This document shows positions 43,580 to 52,886 of a stretch of 59,215 nt of DNA, piece by piece. Each line of letters opens with the position of its first letter. The first letter of the stretch is position 1. Both the position numbers and the translations under genes were made by a program. Location of the stretch: NCBI GenBank assembly GCA_030622115.1, contig JAUXGN010000017.1, positions 1 to 59,215 of the forward strand. The letters are read 5' to 3'. The notes under the pieces are model-generated. The model was not told the origin of the DNA. It saw only the letters and a program-made list of their open reading frames with translations, and ran no database searches. Origin of the DNA: Candidatus Eiseniibacteriota bacterium. Lineage in GTDB: Bacteria > Joyebacterota > Joyebacteria > Joyebacterales > Joyebacteraceae.

Positions 43580-44797
43580 ATGGTAGTGAAGCCATCTTGG
43601 ACCATCACGATCCTGGCTGTCACAATCGCTCTGATTGCGGGGCTTTCGCCACCGGCGCACGCCAGGTCTGCCATGATCACCTTCCAGGTTCATACTCCGG
43701 AGTACACTCCAGAGGATGCCCGAGTCTACATCTCGGGCAATCTCATCGCCCTGGGTCCGTGGGATCCTGGCAAGGTGGAACTCGGCAAGGTCGGCGACCA
43801 GCTCTATGCCATTACCCTTGTACTTCCCCTGGGGACCAGGCTCAAGTACAAGTTCACGCGAGGCAGTTGGGAGATGGTGGAGAAGGGGGCGGACTTCGAG
43901 GAGATCCCTGATCGCGAGCACGAGGTTGTTGGTGACGAGGATGTTCCAATAGTCGTGGAGAACTGGCGCGATTTTTCACCCCAGCCTGAAACGCACAGCG
44001 TTACTGGGGACGTTGATCTCCTGCTCGATTTTGCGGCGACAAAGCTTGGCAATTCGAGGCCGATCGTGGTGCTGCTTCCTCCCGGCTACCGCGACGATGA
44101 TGAGCGCAGGTACCCGGTTCTGTACATGCACGATGGTCAGAATCTCTTTGATGCAGGATCCGCCTTCGTGGGCGTTGAGTGGAACGTCGACGAGGCGATG
44201 GCTCGCATGGTAGAGGAGAACCTGGTCGAGCCTCTGATCATCGTCGGCATATACAACACCAGTGATCGCGTCTATGAATACACGCCGACCGCGGACTCGG
44301 TCAGAGGAGGTGGAGGCGCCCGCGTCTACGCTGATTTCATCATCAACGATCTCAAGCCGTACATTGACGCTGAGTACAGAACGCTCACGGATGCGGAACA
44401 CACCGGCGTGATGGGGTCATCACTCGGTGGGATCGTATCACTCTACCTCGGTTGGACGCGCCCGGACATCTTCACACGCATCGGAATCATGTCGCCCTCG
44501 TATTGGTGGAATGACGGCCAGATCGTCAGAATGGTCGAGGAGCTGCCGCCGCCCGGCGGACTCAGGATCTGGATGGACATGGGAACGGCGGAGGATCGTA
44601 CCGACAAGAACGAGGACGGTGTCAGCGACGTCATCGAGACCCACCGGGCCGTGAGAGATACGCTGATCGGATACGGCTTCAAGCTCGGACAGGATCTCAA
44701 GTACGTTGAGGACGAGGACGCCACACACAATGAGCGCGCATGGTCGGCCAGGTTCCCAAGGGCTCTGAGGTTCCTCTTCCCGCCGAAACGACGGTAG
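43580..44797 (+). CDS. Secreted esterase (Fes/YieL-like alpha/beta hydrolase) with CBM20/48-like domain
   Basis: 405 residues from ATG 43580 after GAGGAGGAG. A signal peptide (ILAVTIALIAGLSPPAHA) is followed by a starch-binding-like beta-sandwich (FQVHTPEYTPEDARVYISGN, LGPWDP, LKYKFTRGSW). Residues about 160-400 form the esterase: VVLLPPGY, VLYMHDGQNLFD, nucleophile elbow GSSLGG, and a C-terminal His in DATHNERAW. Enterochelin esterase-like and polysaccharide-ester hydrolases share this domain; the CBM-like module favours a carbohydrate-linked ester. Likely periplasmic or outer-membrane exposed. It is followed after 16 bases by a phosphatase gene. Confidence 0.87.
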   Translation: MVVKPSWTITILAVTIALIAGLSPPAHARSAMITFQVHTPEYTPEDARVYISGNLIALGPWDPGKVELGKVGDQLYAITLVLPLGTRLKYKFTRGSWEMVEKGADFEEIPDREHEVVGDEDVPIVVENWRDFSPQPETHSVTGDVDLLLDFAATKLGNSRPIVVLLPPGYRDDDERRYPVLYMHDGQNLFDAGSAFVGVEWNVDEAMARMVEENLVEPLIIVGIYNTSDRVYEYTPTADSVRGGGGARVYADFIINDLKPYIDAEYRTLTDAEHTGVMGSSLGGIVSLYLGWTRPDIFTRIGIMSPSYWWNDGQIVRMVEELPPPGGLRIWMDMGTAEDRTDKNEDGVSDVIETHRAVRDTLIGYGFKLGQDLKYVEDEDATHNERAWSARFPRALRFLFPPKRR

Positions 44798-44813
44798 ATC
44801 ACACGGAGAGAGC

Positions 44814-45440
44814 ATGACGGACATCATCCTCGTGAGGCATGGCGAGACAGAGTTCAACAAGGAGGGTGTCTTCCGCGGCCGCCTGGATGTGGAACTCAAT
44901 GAACGCGGCCGTGAGCAGGCGGAGGCGGTGGCGAAGGCGCTCAGGTCGCCGCCCATTGTCGCCGTCTACACGAGTCCGCTTGCGAGAGCGCGCTCCACGG
45001 CAGATGCGATCGCCAGGGAGCATGGCGTGAAACCGACCGTAGATGAGGCGTTCAACAACATAGATCTCGGGGAATGGCAAGGCGTCAAGAAGACGCAGGT
45101 CCGTGATCGAGAGCCCAAGGCGTGGGCTCTTTGGACGACCGAGCCTGAGCATCTGAGGATTCCCGGAGGCGAGACGCTCGCCGAGATACGCGAGCGTGCC
45201 TACACCCGGCTGTTGGATCTTGCGATACGGCACGACGGTGAGCGGATCGCCGTCGTCACCCACCGGTCGGTCTCGCGCGTCCTGGCAGGTGCCGTGCTCG
45301 GTATGAGTGAGGGGTATTTCTGGAAGTTCTACATGGACAACGCCGGGTACTCGCTTCTTCAGCACAACGGAAGCGGTTTCATGATAGTCCAATGGAACGA
45401 GAACTCTCATCTCACTGGGAAGGTCGTCGAACGCTACTAG
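44814..45440 (+). CDS. Histidine phosphatase (phosphoglycerate mutase-like, GpmB/CobC type)
   Basis: 208 residues. The catalytic motif is ILVRHGETEFNKEG with the phospho-His; GRLDVELNERGREQAEAVA, YTSPLARARSTADAIA and VVTHRSVSRVLAG supply the remaining Arg, Glu and second His. It is a cytosolic member of the branch-1 family, whose members range from cofactor-dependent phosphoglycerate mutase to broad phosphatases such as alpha-ribazole phosphatase. No cobalamin genes are nearby, so the substrate is open. ATG 44814 has GGAGAG about 8 bases upstream. Confidence 0.88.
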   Translation: MTDIILVRHGETEFNKEGVFRGRLDVELNERGREQAEAVAKALRSPPIVAVYTSPLARARSTADAIAREHGVKPTVDEAFNNIDLGEWQGVKKTQVRDREPKAWALWTTEPEHLRIPGGETLAEIRERAYTRLLDLAIRHDGERIAVVTHRSVSRVLAGAVLGMSEGYFWKFYMDNAGYSLLQHNGSGFMIVQWNENSHLTGKVVERY

Positions 45441-45462
45441 TCAAAGAGCATCCGAGGAGGGC

Positions 45463-48400
45463 ATGTTGAAGATCCATCGAGGAGCGGACGCTCGCAGCCT
45501 GTGTTCCACCGGGATCCTGGCCGCGCTCGTGCTGTTGGCCGTTCTGTTCACGGTTGTGACCGCGTGCGGCGAGAATCCGGTCATGAACGCCAGGCAGCCC
45601 GCACCCTCTCCGGATGGGAGCGCGATAGCGTTCTCCCATATGGGTGACCTGTGGCGAGTCTCTTCCGAAGGGGGAAGGGCGTTGCGCCTGACCGTTCACG
45701 AGGCATATGACGACGCTCCGCGGTGGTCTCCTGATGGAGCGACGCTGGCCTTCGTGTCTGACAGGATGGGAAACGGGGACGTTTACATAATGGACGCTCT
45801 GGGTGGTGTTCCGGAGAAGCTGACTCACCATGACGCCTGGGACAGGGTTCAATGCTGGGCGCCCGACGGCGGCTCTGTCTTCTTCACGTCCACACGGGAT
45901 ACGACCGAGAGTGAGCTCTATGAGGTCTCCATTGCCGGTAGCATGCCGCACAGGATCATCGCTGATGATGCGTACAACGCCTCCGTCTCGCCGGACGGTC
46001 GCTGGATCGCGTTCGTCCGCGGGCACACTCCGTGGTGGCGCAAGCACTACAGGGGAAGCGCCTCGCGCAACATCTGGCTTCGCGCTTATGATGGAGGTCC
46101 CAGCTACCACATTGTGTCTTACGCTGGTGACGATGACAGGCCTATGTGGGGGAGTGACGGCCGGACGCTCTTCTTCATGTCCGAGCGTGACGATGCCGTA
46201 CCGAACATCTGGAAGGTGATCCTCGATCTGCCGGGCGACGATGGAGAGCCGCTTGTCGCCGGACCGGCATCGCAGGTGACGTTCCACGATCATGACGGTG
46301 TCCAGGCGGCGGCTATCTCGGATGATGGGACCCTGATCGTCTACGAGTGGGACGCGGGAATCTGGAAGCTCGCCGCAGACGGTGGGGACCCGGAATATGT
46401 GGAGATCTTCGCGCCGAGCGATAGCAGATGGAACGAGGATCTCAGGCTGACGCTGTCGAGCGGTGTATCGAAGTACGCTCTGAGTCCGAATGAATCCCAA
46501 CTCGCGCTCATCGTGCGCGGGGAAGTCTTCGTCTGTCCTTTCGATGACGGCGACACGGGGACCGCAATACGGATCACCGAGACGGCGGCACGCGAGCGTG
46601 AACTGGCCTGGATGCCCGATGGTGAGACGCTTCTGTTCACGTCTGACCGGAACGGGAATTACGATATCTTCGCTGTTCGATCGACGCATGGGGAGGAGAA
46701 GCGGCTCTCCAAATCACTCGCACGCGAAGTGGTGCAGCTGACCGATTCCCCGGAGGATGACGAAAGGCCAATGGTGTCGCCGGACGGAGAGACCATCGCG
46801 TACCTGCACGGCGATGACTACCTCTGGGCGATGGAGCCTGACGGTTCCAAGCAGAGAGAGCTTCTCCCCGATGCCAATGTCCTCCACGTCAGCTGGTCGC
46901 CTGACAGCAAGTGGGTTGCCTTATCAAGGACAACGTTGGCGCACAGGGAGGACATCTTTGTTCTGCCGGCAGGAGGCGGGGAAGCGCACAACATCACGGA
47001 CCATCCGAACGATGATTTCCAGCCGCAGTGGACAGACGACGGGAAGCGTCTCTGCTTTGCCTCACGGACCGACAACGGCCAGTACATACTGAAGTACATC
47101 TGGCTCGCTCGTGAGGGCTACTGGATGACCGCTGAGGAGCGTGAGGACGCCGAGGCAGGGGAGGAATCCGACGGGGAGGACGAAGCCGAAGATGAGGATG
47201 ATGCGGGCGTCACTGTTGAGATAGAGTTCGATGGTATCAACGAGCGCACCGTCACGATCATGAACATGCGGGGCGGATACAATTTCTACTCTGCGACTCC
47301 GGACGGCCATCACTTTGCATTCCGGTCGGGGACGTTGGGGAGCGACGACCTGTGGATAGTCGACTGGGAGGGCAACAGGCTTCACCAGGTCTCTGAGGGA
47401 GGAGCAGGCCCGGAGGAGATCACGTGGGATCTGGATGGAACGACCTGCTACTACATAAGTCACGGCAGGCTCAAGAGCGTGTCGATATCCTCCGATGATG
47501 GGAGCATCAGCAGGAGGTCCAGCGTAGGTTTCTCCGTCAGAACGACCGTGAATATCCCGGATGAGCGACATCAGATGTTCAACGAGGCGTGGCGACTTTT
47601 GTGGAAGGGCTTCTACGATCCGGAGTTTCACGGTGTGGACTGGGAGGCGATGAGGGACAAGTACGAGCCATGGGCAATCGCCGCATACACCGAAGAGGAG
47701 TTCCGCGCGGTTGTGAGAGAGATGGTCGGCGAACTCTCGGCATCGCATCTGGGCATCTACAAGTGGGGCGGCGGAGGCATCAACACCGGCAGGCTCGGTA
47801 TCCGACACATCGAGGACTGGGACGGTCCCGGGGTGACGGTGAGGGACATCGTTCCCAACAGCCCGGCCGATCGAGCCGGCATTGAGCCCGGTGACCACAT
47901 TCTCTCGATCGATGGCCGCGTGGTTGAGCGAGGTGACAATTGGATACGCCTGTTGGAGGACACGGCGAGGACCAGGATAATGATAGAAGTCGCTGACAAT
48001 CCTGAGGGCAGGAAGGTGCGTGAACTTGAGATTCGCCCGGTAGGCGGCGGGACGCTTCGAAACCTGATCTACGAGAGCTGGGTGGAGAAGAACCGGACGA
48101 CAGTGGAGGAGAACTCCAGCGGTCGGGTCGGCTATCTGCATATAGCGGGGATGGGAGTCGGCAACCTCTTTGAGTTTGAGGAGGATCTGTTCGCCCAGGG
48201 TTCAGGCAAGGACGCGCTCGTTATCGATATTCGTGGGAACGGTGGCGGGTCGGTCCATGATCAGATCCTCAGGTTTCTGGATAGGCGCCCGTACGGCTAC
48301 ACAACGAGCAGGACGAGACCCCCGACCAGGAACCCGCTCGAGTTGTGGGGGAAGCCGCTCGTTCTTGTCATAGACGAGACGTGCTACAGCGATGCGGAGA

Positions 48401-48678
48401 TCTTCCCGATGGGATGGAAGGCTCTCGGCCTCGGTCCGGTGGTGGGCGTCCCCACGTTTGGAGCCGTCATCGGAACGAACGACGTGAGGCTTATTGACGG
48501 GACGATGTTCCGGGTGCCTGGTTCGGGATGGTTCGATCTGGATGATCGCAATCTTGAGAACTGGGGCATCGAGCCGGATATCTTCGTGGAGTCACCCCCG
48601 GAGGAGGCCAGTCGCGGCCACGACGCGCAGCTCGAGAGGGCCGTCGAGGTCGTGCTTGAAGCAATCGGAGATGAGTAG
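45463..48678 (+). CDS. Tricorn-like protease (S41 family) with propeller and PDZ, lipoprotein
   Basis: 1071 residues from ATG 45463 after GAGGAGGG. The N-terminus has a hydrophobic run and a possible lipobox (FTVVTACGEN), suggesting anchoring outside the cytoplasm. Residues about 40-690 form TolB/WD40-like propellers (APSPDGSAIAFSHMGDLW, PRWSPDGATLAFVSDRMGN and more). A core His is in LSASHLGIYKWGG, a PDZ domain at about 785-860 (NSPADRAGIEPGDHILSIDG), and the S41 catalytic Ser976 in ETCYSDAEIFP. An acidic insert (residues about 558-585, GEESDGEDEAEDEDD) interrupts the propeller. Archaeal tricorn degrades peptides from the proteasome; bacterial exported homologues are less studied. Confidence 0.9.
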   Translation: MLKIHRGADARSLCSTGILAALVLLAVLFTVVTACGENPVMNARQPAPSPDGSAIAFSHMGDLWRVSSEGGRALRLTVHEAYDDAPRWSPDGATLAFVSDRMGNGDVYIMDALGGVPEKLTHHDAWDRVQCWAPDGGSVFFTSTRDTTESELYEVSIAGSMPHRIIADDAYNASVSPDGRWIAFVRGHTPWWRKHYRGSASRNIWLRAYDGGPSYHIVSYAGDDDRPMWGSDGRTLFFMSERDDAVPNIWKVILDLPGDDGEPLVAGPASQVTFHDHDGVQAAAISDDGTLIVYEWDAGIWKLAADGGDPEYVEIFAPSDSRWNEDLRLTLSSGVSKYALSPNESQLALIVRGEVFVCPFDDGDTGTAIRITETAARERELAWMPDGETLLFTSDRNGNYDIFAVRSTHGEEKRLSKSLAREVVQLTDSPEDDERPMVSPDGETIAYLHGDDYLWAMEPDGSKQRELLPDANVLHVSWSPDSKWVALSRTTLAHREDIFVLPAGGGEAHNITDHPNDDFQPQWTDDGKRLCFASRTDNGQYILKYIWLAREGYWMTAEEREDAEAGEESDGEDEAEDEDDAGVTVEIEFDGINERTVTIMNMRGGYNFYSATPDGHHFAFRSGTLGSDDLWIVDWEGNRLHQVSEGGAGPEEITWDLDGTTCYYISHGRLKSVSISSDDGSISRRSSVGFSVRTTVNIPDERHQMFNEAWRLLWKGFYDPEFHGVDWEAMRDKYEPWAIAAYTEEEFRAVVREMVGELSASHLGIYKWGGGGINTGRLGIRHIEDWDGPGVTVRDIVPNSPADRAGIEPGDHILSIDGRVVERGDNWIRLLEDTARTRIMIEVADNPEGRKVRELEIRPVGGGTLRNLIYESWVEKNRTTVEENSSGRVGYLHIAGMGVGNLFEFEEDLFAQGSGKDALVIDIRGNGGGSVHDQILRFLDRRPYGYTTSRTRPPTRNPLELWGKPLVLVIDETCYSDAEIFPMGWKALGLGPVVGVPTFGAVIGTNDVRLIDGTMFRVPGSGWFDLDDRNLENWGIEPDIFVESPPEEASRGHDAQLERAVEVVLEAIGDE

Positions 48679-48710
48679 ATCACGTGAATATCTACACGCG
48701 GGAGACGAGA

Positions 48711-49262
48711 ATGAGAACCTCGCTTATTGTACTGTCACTTCTGCTGGTTCTTGCGGGAGCCACTGTGACCCATGCGGGTTTTCTGGGTGTCGGCGTTGGT
48801 GTGTACGGCGGTATGAGTATGCCCATAGAGCTGGACGCCAAGATGGGATCGATCGTCGGGGCAAGGGTGAAGGTGCTTCCAGCGATACCCCTTATTGGCG
48901 TCGAGGCGTACTACGCGTCCATCAACCAGAAGTCGCCCGACGATCTGTGGGACGAACAGGATCTTGGCATCGTCTCTGGGGGCGACACGTACGCCACCTT
49001 CGGTGCGAATCTGTTGATCGGCGGGTTGAGTGGGCCGGGTCTCAGGACGTTTGGTATCGTGGGCGTCAACTTCGTGGAGTTCGAGGATCACGGTACGAAG
49101 GAGTTCAAGTACGGCGGCGAACTCGGTGTCGGCGTGGAGATCGTGCCGCCCTTCATAGGTCTAGGGATCGAAGGGCGGGCCTCGGTGATGCTCCTTGGCT
49201 GGGACGAGGGTGCCGACAGGAAGCTCTCCACAGTAACGGTGGGGGTCAACTACTACTTTTAG
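48711..49262 (+). CDS. Small outer-membrane beta-barrel protein
   Basis: ATG 48711, with GGAGACGAG just upstream, is preferred to GTG 48684 as it begins the signal peptide (SLIVLSLLLVLAGATVTHA). 183 residues, with alternating Gly-rich amphipathic strands (GFLGVGVGVYGGMSMPIEL, YATFGANLLIGG, FKYGGELGVGVEI, STVTVGVNYYF). The terminal NYYF aromatic strand is the usual outer-membrane barrel ending. Family size suggests an eight-strand barrel (OmpW/OmpA-like). The gene follows the tricorn gene by 32 bases, and a terminator hairpin lies about 100 bases after it. Confidence 0.78.
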   Translation: MRTSLIVLSLLLVLAGATVTHAGFLGVGVGVYGGMSMPIELDAKMGSIVGARVKVLPAIPLIGVEAYYASINQKSPDDLWDEQDLGIVSGGDTYATFGANLLIGGLSGPGLRTFGIVGVNFVEFEDHGTKEFKYGGELGVGVEIVPPFIGLGIEGRASVMLLGWDEGADRKLSTVTVGVNYYF

Positions 49263-49361
49263 AAGCAGGCTCGTGACCACCCGAACGGACGGACGAGCAA
49301 CCGGACGGCCAACCGGACGAGCAGCTGGACGAGTAGCCGAGCATATATCGCCGATCAAGAT

Positions 49362-49389
49362 GAAGCCCCCGCCATGCGACGGGGGCTTC
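49362..49389. terminator. Terminator between convergent genes
   Basis: GAAGCCCCCG and CGGGGGCTTC form a 10-bp stem with an eight-base loop, followed on the + strand by GTTGTGTTGG. It lies between the barrel gene (ends 49262) and the S8 protease gene (ends 49419 on the other strand). Upstream, 49270-49340 is a low-complexity run of ACCGGACG-like repeats. Confidence 0.7.
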
Positions 49390-49418
49390 GTTGTGTTGGC
49401 TGAGCTTGATCGACGGCG

Positions 49419-51815
49419 CTATTTCAAGAGCGTCATTTTCCTCGTTGCCTTGTCTCCGCCGTAGGAGAGTTCCATGAAGTAGATGCCGCTCGCCGCCGCG
49501 GATCCGTTCGCTTCCCGTCCGTTCCAGCTCACGGTGTGATTCCCCGGATCCTGGATGCGGTCCACGAGCGTCGTCACGAGCCGGCCATCGATGGTGTAGA
49601 TGTTGAGAGTCGTCCTCGCCTTTCCGGTCTCGACCGGATTCAACACGTAGCTGATCGAAGTCGAGGGATTGAAGGGGTTGGGTGCGATCCCGGTGATCGA
49701 GAAAGCCCGCCCGGCGGGGATGATATCGTCGTCACCAACACCCGTGTCCTCGGGCCAGTTGGCGAACGAGCCCGTGATCGCGAGCGCAAACGCCTGCGGG
49801 GCGTGCGGTACCGTGGCCCCCGAGACTGTGATCGTGTATGTGCCCGATGTCGGGCTGTTGAGCCGGACGACTTCCTCGACGTTGCGTGAGTCGGCCGCGC
49901 CACCGGTAGTGGACTGGCCGCCACTGAAGGTATTGCCGAGGTAGGTGCCGCCGGGTCCCGCCACAGTCAGGTTGAGATTGTTCTGTATGGCGACGCTGGC
50001 GCCGCTCGATGCGGGGTAGTCGCTCCAGACGAGCACGATCTCAAGCGGAACCGAGGACGAGTCGACCTCGAACTCGAACTGATCGGTTCCTCCCTGGCTC
50101 ACGCCCGGCGCAACATCGTGAATGATAAGTTCCCGAGCGTCACCATCAAAGAACAACACGTCGTCCAGGAGCACGCGTCCCCATCCCTCATTGTAGTTCG
50201 GGATGTCGGCCGACGCTATGTCCGTGGCGGAGTTCATGAGACAGGCCTTGACGAGCGCCGCGCTCGGGTTGAACCCGTCGGCAGGCGTCTCATCGCCACT
50301 CGGATACCACCCCTCCTCGAAGTACTGGCGAGTGAGTGCCGCGCATCCCGCAACAGCCGGTGTCGCCATCGACGTTCCTTGGAACGGGGAACTCGATATG
50401 GAGCATGTCTCCGTCGGCGGATTCCCGAGGTGGTTGTTGGCGGAGTTCACGTACGTGTCGCTTGCCTCGCCACCCGGCGCGCACAAGGTCGGCTTGTAGC
50501 GGTTGTCGAACGATGGACCCCTGCTGGAGTAGCCGGCCATCGTGTCCTGGTTGAACGGCCTCCTCGTGGCGCCCACTGTGATGCAGTTCTTGGCCGTGCC
50601 CGGGTACGAAACGGTGCTGGCGCCCGGTCCTGCGTTGCCTGCGGCGAAGACGATGAGGAAGTCTTTGTTGTTCCACATGAAGCTGTCGACACCCTGCGCA
50701 TACGAATCATAGCTGTTCTCGGAACCGCCCCAGGAGTTTGAGTGGATCCTGGCTCCGGCGTCATAGGCATCCTGATACGCCGGTGTGCAGGTCGTGGGGA
50801 CGGCAATAGTGCCAACGGTGCAAGCCCACTCGTCGTCGGCGCCGATGTCCTGCATCATGAGCTTGGCTTTGTAGGCGACGCCGTTGTAGTCGTAGTTGCC
50901 CGGGTTGACGTAGGACTGGTCACCTGCGAGTGTGCCGCAGACGTGGGTTCCGTGGCCGTTGTCGCAACCGTCATATGCCACGCCGCCGCCGTAGACCGTG
51001 TAGTCGTGGACCTTGCGGTTCGTGGGCCCCGGCAGATTGCCTCCATCACGGAACCAGCACGAGTTGTAGTCGAGACCGGAGTCCATGACGGCGACCAGCT
51101 GATCCTCTCCGTGGATGCCCTTGTCCCAGATCGGAGTCTGAGCGGAGATGTTTGACTGAACGCACCAGACGCCGCGATCGTTCATGAGGAGGAACTCGGG
51201 CTTCTCCTCGATCCACCAGACGTTCATCAGTCTCGCGATGGAGATCACCAGGGTTGGAGAAGCGTGGACTACGATGAGCTTCTCGATCCCGTTGTCCGAT
51301 GAACTGAGGACCTTGCCTCCGAGCGCCTCGATGGCCGATGAAGTGGCCTCGATGTCGTCGAAAACCCGAACCATGAGCGTCAGGAACGAATCAGCGGCTC
51401 GCTGAGGGGATTTGAATTCATGGGTTCCGATCGTGGGGCTCATCTTGTACGCGGGGTGGAACGGTCCGGTCCATGTGATCTCGTCCATCTGCGCGAAGCC
51501 GGCGCGAGCATCGGTGGTCGCGCGCACGATATATGTGTTGTCGGGAATGTAGGCGATCAGTTCTCCGCCGGCTGCGATAACTGCATCCTTGCGGGCGTCG
51601 GTCGGCGGCCCGGAGAGCTGGACGAGGTAGTATCCTGCTTCACCCACTGCGGGCTCTTGAGCGCGAAGCCACGAGGCAACGGCGGGTTCGCCGTCCGCTG
51701 GGTCGAAGCTCATCGTGATGAGATGGATGGCGTCACCTGCGGTGGCGGACAGTGCCGCGCAAGCTACCAACAGGACAGAGAACAGCAGTGCGGTCGTGCG
51801 AAGAGCTTTGGACAC
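49419..51815 (-). CDS. Secreted subtilisin-like serine protease (S8) with C-terminal FlgD-like sorting domain
   Basis: The GTG at 51815-51813 follows AAGAGGAGG and opens a signal peptide (TTALLFSVLLVACAALSATA); product 798 residues. The S8 triad is in order: Asp in VAVMDSGLD, His in GHGTHVCGT, Ser in GTSMATPAVAG, with Asn in FAAGNAG as oxyanion residue. After it comes a PPC/jelly-roll-like domain (DQFEFEVDSSSVPLEIVLVWSD). The last 80 residues are the sorting-like domain NPFNPSTSISYVL ... GNHTVSWNGREANG ... GIYFMEL ... KMTLLK. This tail is shared with the C25 protease at 54371. Cells should export it to the surface or medium. A strong promoter and a repeat-rich leader lie upstream. Confidence 0.92.
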   Translation of the reverse strand: MSKALRTTALLFSVLLVACAALSATAGDAIHLITMSFDPADGEPAVASWLRAQEPAVGEAGYYLVQLSGPPTDARKDAVIAAGGELIAYIPDNTYIVRATTDARAGFAQMDEITWTGPFHPAYKMSPTIGTHEFKSPQRAADSFLTLMVRVFDDIEATSSAIEALGGKVLSSSDNGIEKLIVVHASPTLVISIARLMNVWWIEEKPEFLLMNDRGVWCVQSNISAQTPIWDKGIHGEDQLVAVMDSGLDYNSCWFRDGGNLPGPTNRKVHDYTVYGGGVAYDGCDNGHGTHVCGTLAGDQSYVNPGNYDYNGVAYKAKLMMQDIGADDEWACTVGTIAVPTTCTPAYQDAYDAGARIHSNSWGGSENSYDSYAQGVDSFMWNNKDFLIVFAAGNAGPGASTVSYPGTAKNCITVGATRRPFNQDTMAGYSSRGPSFDNRYKPTLCAPGGEASDTYVNSANNHLGNPPTETCSISSSPFQGTSMATPAVAGCAALTRQYFEEGWYPSGDETPADGFNPSAALVKACLMNSATDIASADIPNYNEGWGRVLLDDVLFFDGDARELIIHDVAPGVSQGGTDQFEFEVDSSSVPLEIVLVWSDYPASSGASVAIQNNLNLTVAGPGGTYLGNTFSGGQSTTGGAADSRNVEEVVRLNSPTSGTYTITVSGATVPHAPQAFALAITGSFANWPEDTGVGDDDIIPAGRAFSITGIAPNPFNPSTSISYVLNPVETGKARTTLNIYTIDGRLVTTLVDRIQDPGNHTVSWNGREANGSAAASGIYFMELSYGGDKATRKMTLLK

Positions 51816-51855
51816 TGTGGGCCTCCTCTTGCCGAATGGTACAGTATCGCCTTCC

Positions 51856-51979
51856 GCTGGATATGATGTCGGGACAGGTTCCATCTGCTGGACATGACAG
51901 CACAATGCATCTCATCCGCTGAGCATGGCACCGAAACAGGTTCCATCCGCGGCGCAAGACACCGAGACAGGTGTCTTGC
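51856..51979 (-). repeat. Four tandem 31-nt hairpin repeats in the S8 protease mRNA leader
   Basis: Read on the minus strand, units are 51979-51949, 51948-51918, 51917-51887 and 51886-51856, each exactly 31 bases with a shared GATGGAACCTGTYYCG-like core and CAGC end. Unit 1 forms a perfect 12-bp stem (51952-51981); unit 2 pairs ATGGAACC with GGTGCCAT with one mismatch; units 3 and 4 pair less well. The arms differ between units 1 and 2 while the stem is kept. The array lies wholly between the promoter and the start codon. It is not a CRISPR: units adjoin with no spacers. Confidence 0.85.
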
Positions 51980-52004
51980 GCTGGGCAGATGACATACAGA
52001 GTGT

Positions 52005-52034
52005 ATTATAGCAAAGAAATCAGGGGGTTGTCAA
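52005..52034 (-). promoter_or_regulatory. Consensus sigma-70 promoter of the S8 protease gene
   Basis: On the minus strand TTGACA (52034-52029) and TATAAT (52010-52005) match the consensus exactly, with an 18-base spacer. Transcription should start near 51998, leaving a leader of about 180 bases that contains the 31-nt repeats. Confidence 0.88.
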
Positions 52035-52046
52035 GAAGCCCACCGG

Positions 52047-52874
52047 CTAGAACTCGAGCGCACTCGGCGCGCCTCTGCTGTAGGAGATATCGAGCGCTAT
52101 GACTATCCCGCGCCCCTCCTCATCCAGGTCGCCGATGATCTCCTCGAGCCCATCGACGAACTGCGGAACAGCGCCCTTGTCTATCACGAGAAGGAAGACG
52201 TGGCCGAACTCCTGACCCTCAGAAAAGACCCGGGAGAAATCCGCGAAGAGCGGTACCTTGGTGAGAAAGCCCTCCACATTACGGGCGTCCAGTACCGTCG
52301 CACTCGTGGCGCCGACCTCCGTGAAGTACTCCACGACGGGATCGAAGTAGTCGGAATCGATGAGCTCGAATATCAGAAGCTGGTTTTCACCCGTCGACGT
52401 TGCCTTGCTTGCCGCGCCTTCCATCTTTTCTATTCGATCGTAGATATCTCCGGGGACGTTCGCCGTGACGAGCGTTTCGATGAACGATGGGTCGCTCAGG
52501 AGTCTGGCGATTTTGGCGAGTGTCCTGAGATAGTCCTGCGACTGATCCGGCGGCGCAACCATCGCGACCACGAACTTCACAGGCAATCCATCGACGGAGT
52601 CATACTCGATCCCTCGTTTCGCGACTCCGATAGCGCCGCAGATTCGCTGAAGCCCGGCTATCTTTCCGTGCGGGATGCCGACCTCTTTCCCCACGCCCGT
52701 CGTAGCCGTACTCTCCCGGTCGTTCAGAGCCTTCAGAACCGTCGATTCGTCGATTCCAGCGAGAGCCGGGTTCCTCTTGAGGAGAGACACCATCTCTCCG
52801 AAGAGTTCCTTCTTTGTCTTGGCCTTGAGGCCGGGGTTAATGCTCTCGATAACTACTGCTTCCAGGAGTTTCAT
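52047..52874 (-). CDS. PTS EIIA (PtsN/fructose-type) domain fused to a PII-like domain
   Basis: 275 residues, ATG at 52874 with GGGAGGT upstream. Residues 1-150 are an EIIA-Fru/PtsN domain (GVGKEVGIPHGKIAGLQRI, with the His that takes phosphate from HPr). Residues about 165-275 (NQLLIFELIDSDYFDPVVEYFTEVGATSATVLDARN) resemble the ferredoxin-like fold of PII-type signal proteins. The sugar channels (EIIB/EIIC) are absent, so it is probably regulatory. It lies 12 bases after the CPA2 antiporter gene and should regulate it or share its control; EIIA-antiporter pairs of this kind occur in several lineages. Confidence 0.85.
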   Translation of the reverse strand: MKLLEAVVIESINPGLKAKTKKELFGEMVSLLKRNPALAGIDESTVLKALNDRESTATTGVGKEVGIPHGKIAGLQRICGAIGVAKRGIEYDSVDGLPVKFVVAMVAPPDQSQDYLRTLAKIARLLSDPSFIETLVTANVPGDIYDRIEKMEGAASKATSTGENQLLIFELIDSDYFDPVVEYFTEVGATSATVLDARNVEGFLTKVPLFADFSRVFSEGQEFGHVFLLVIDKGAVPQFVDGLEEIIGDLDEEGRGIVIALDISYSRGAPSALEF

Positions 52875-52886
52875 CTGGTGACCTCC

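Noticed and set aside
49265-49340. ACCGGACG-rich short repeats after the barrel gene
   Set aside because: Degenerate low complexity, without regular period or dyad; probably meaningless spacer.
51856-51979. Possible CRISPR array (31-nt repeats)
   Set aside because: Repeats adjoin with no spacers, diverge from each other, lie in a gene's leader, and there are no cas genes.
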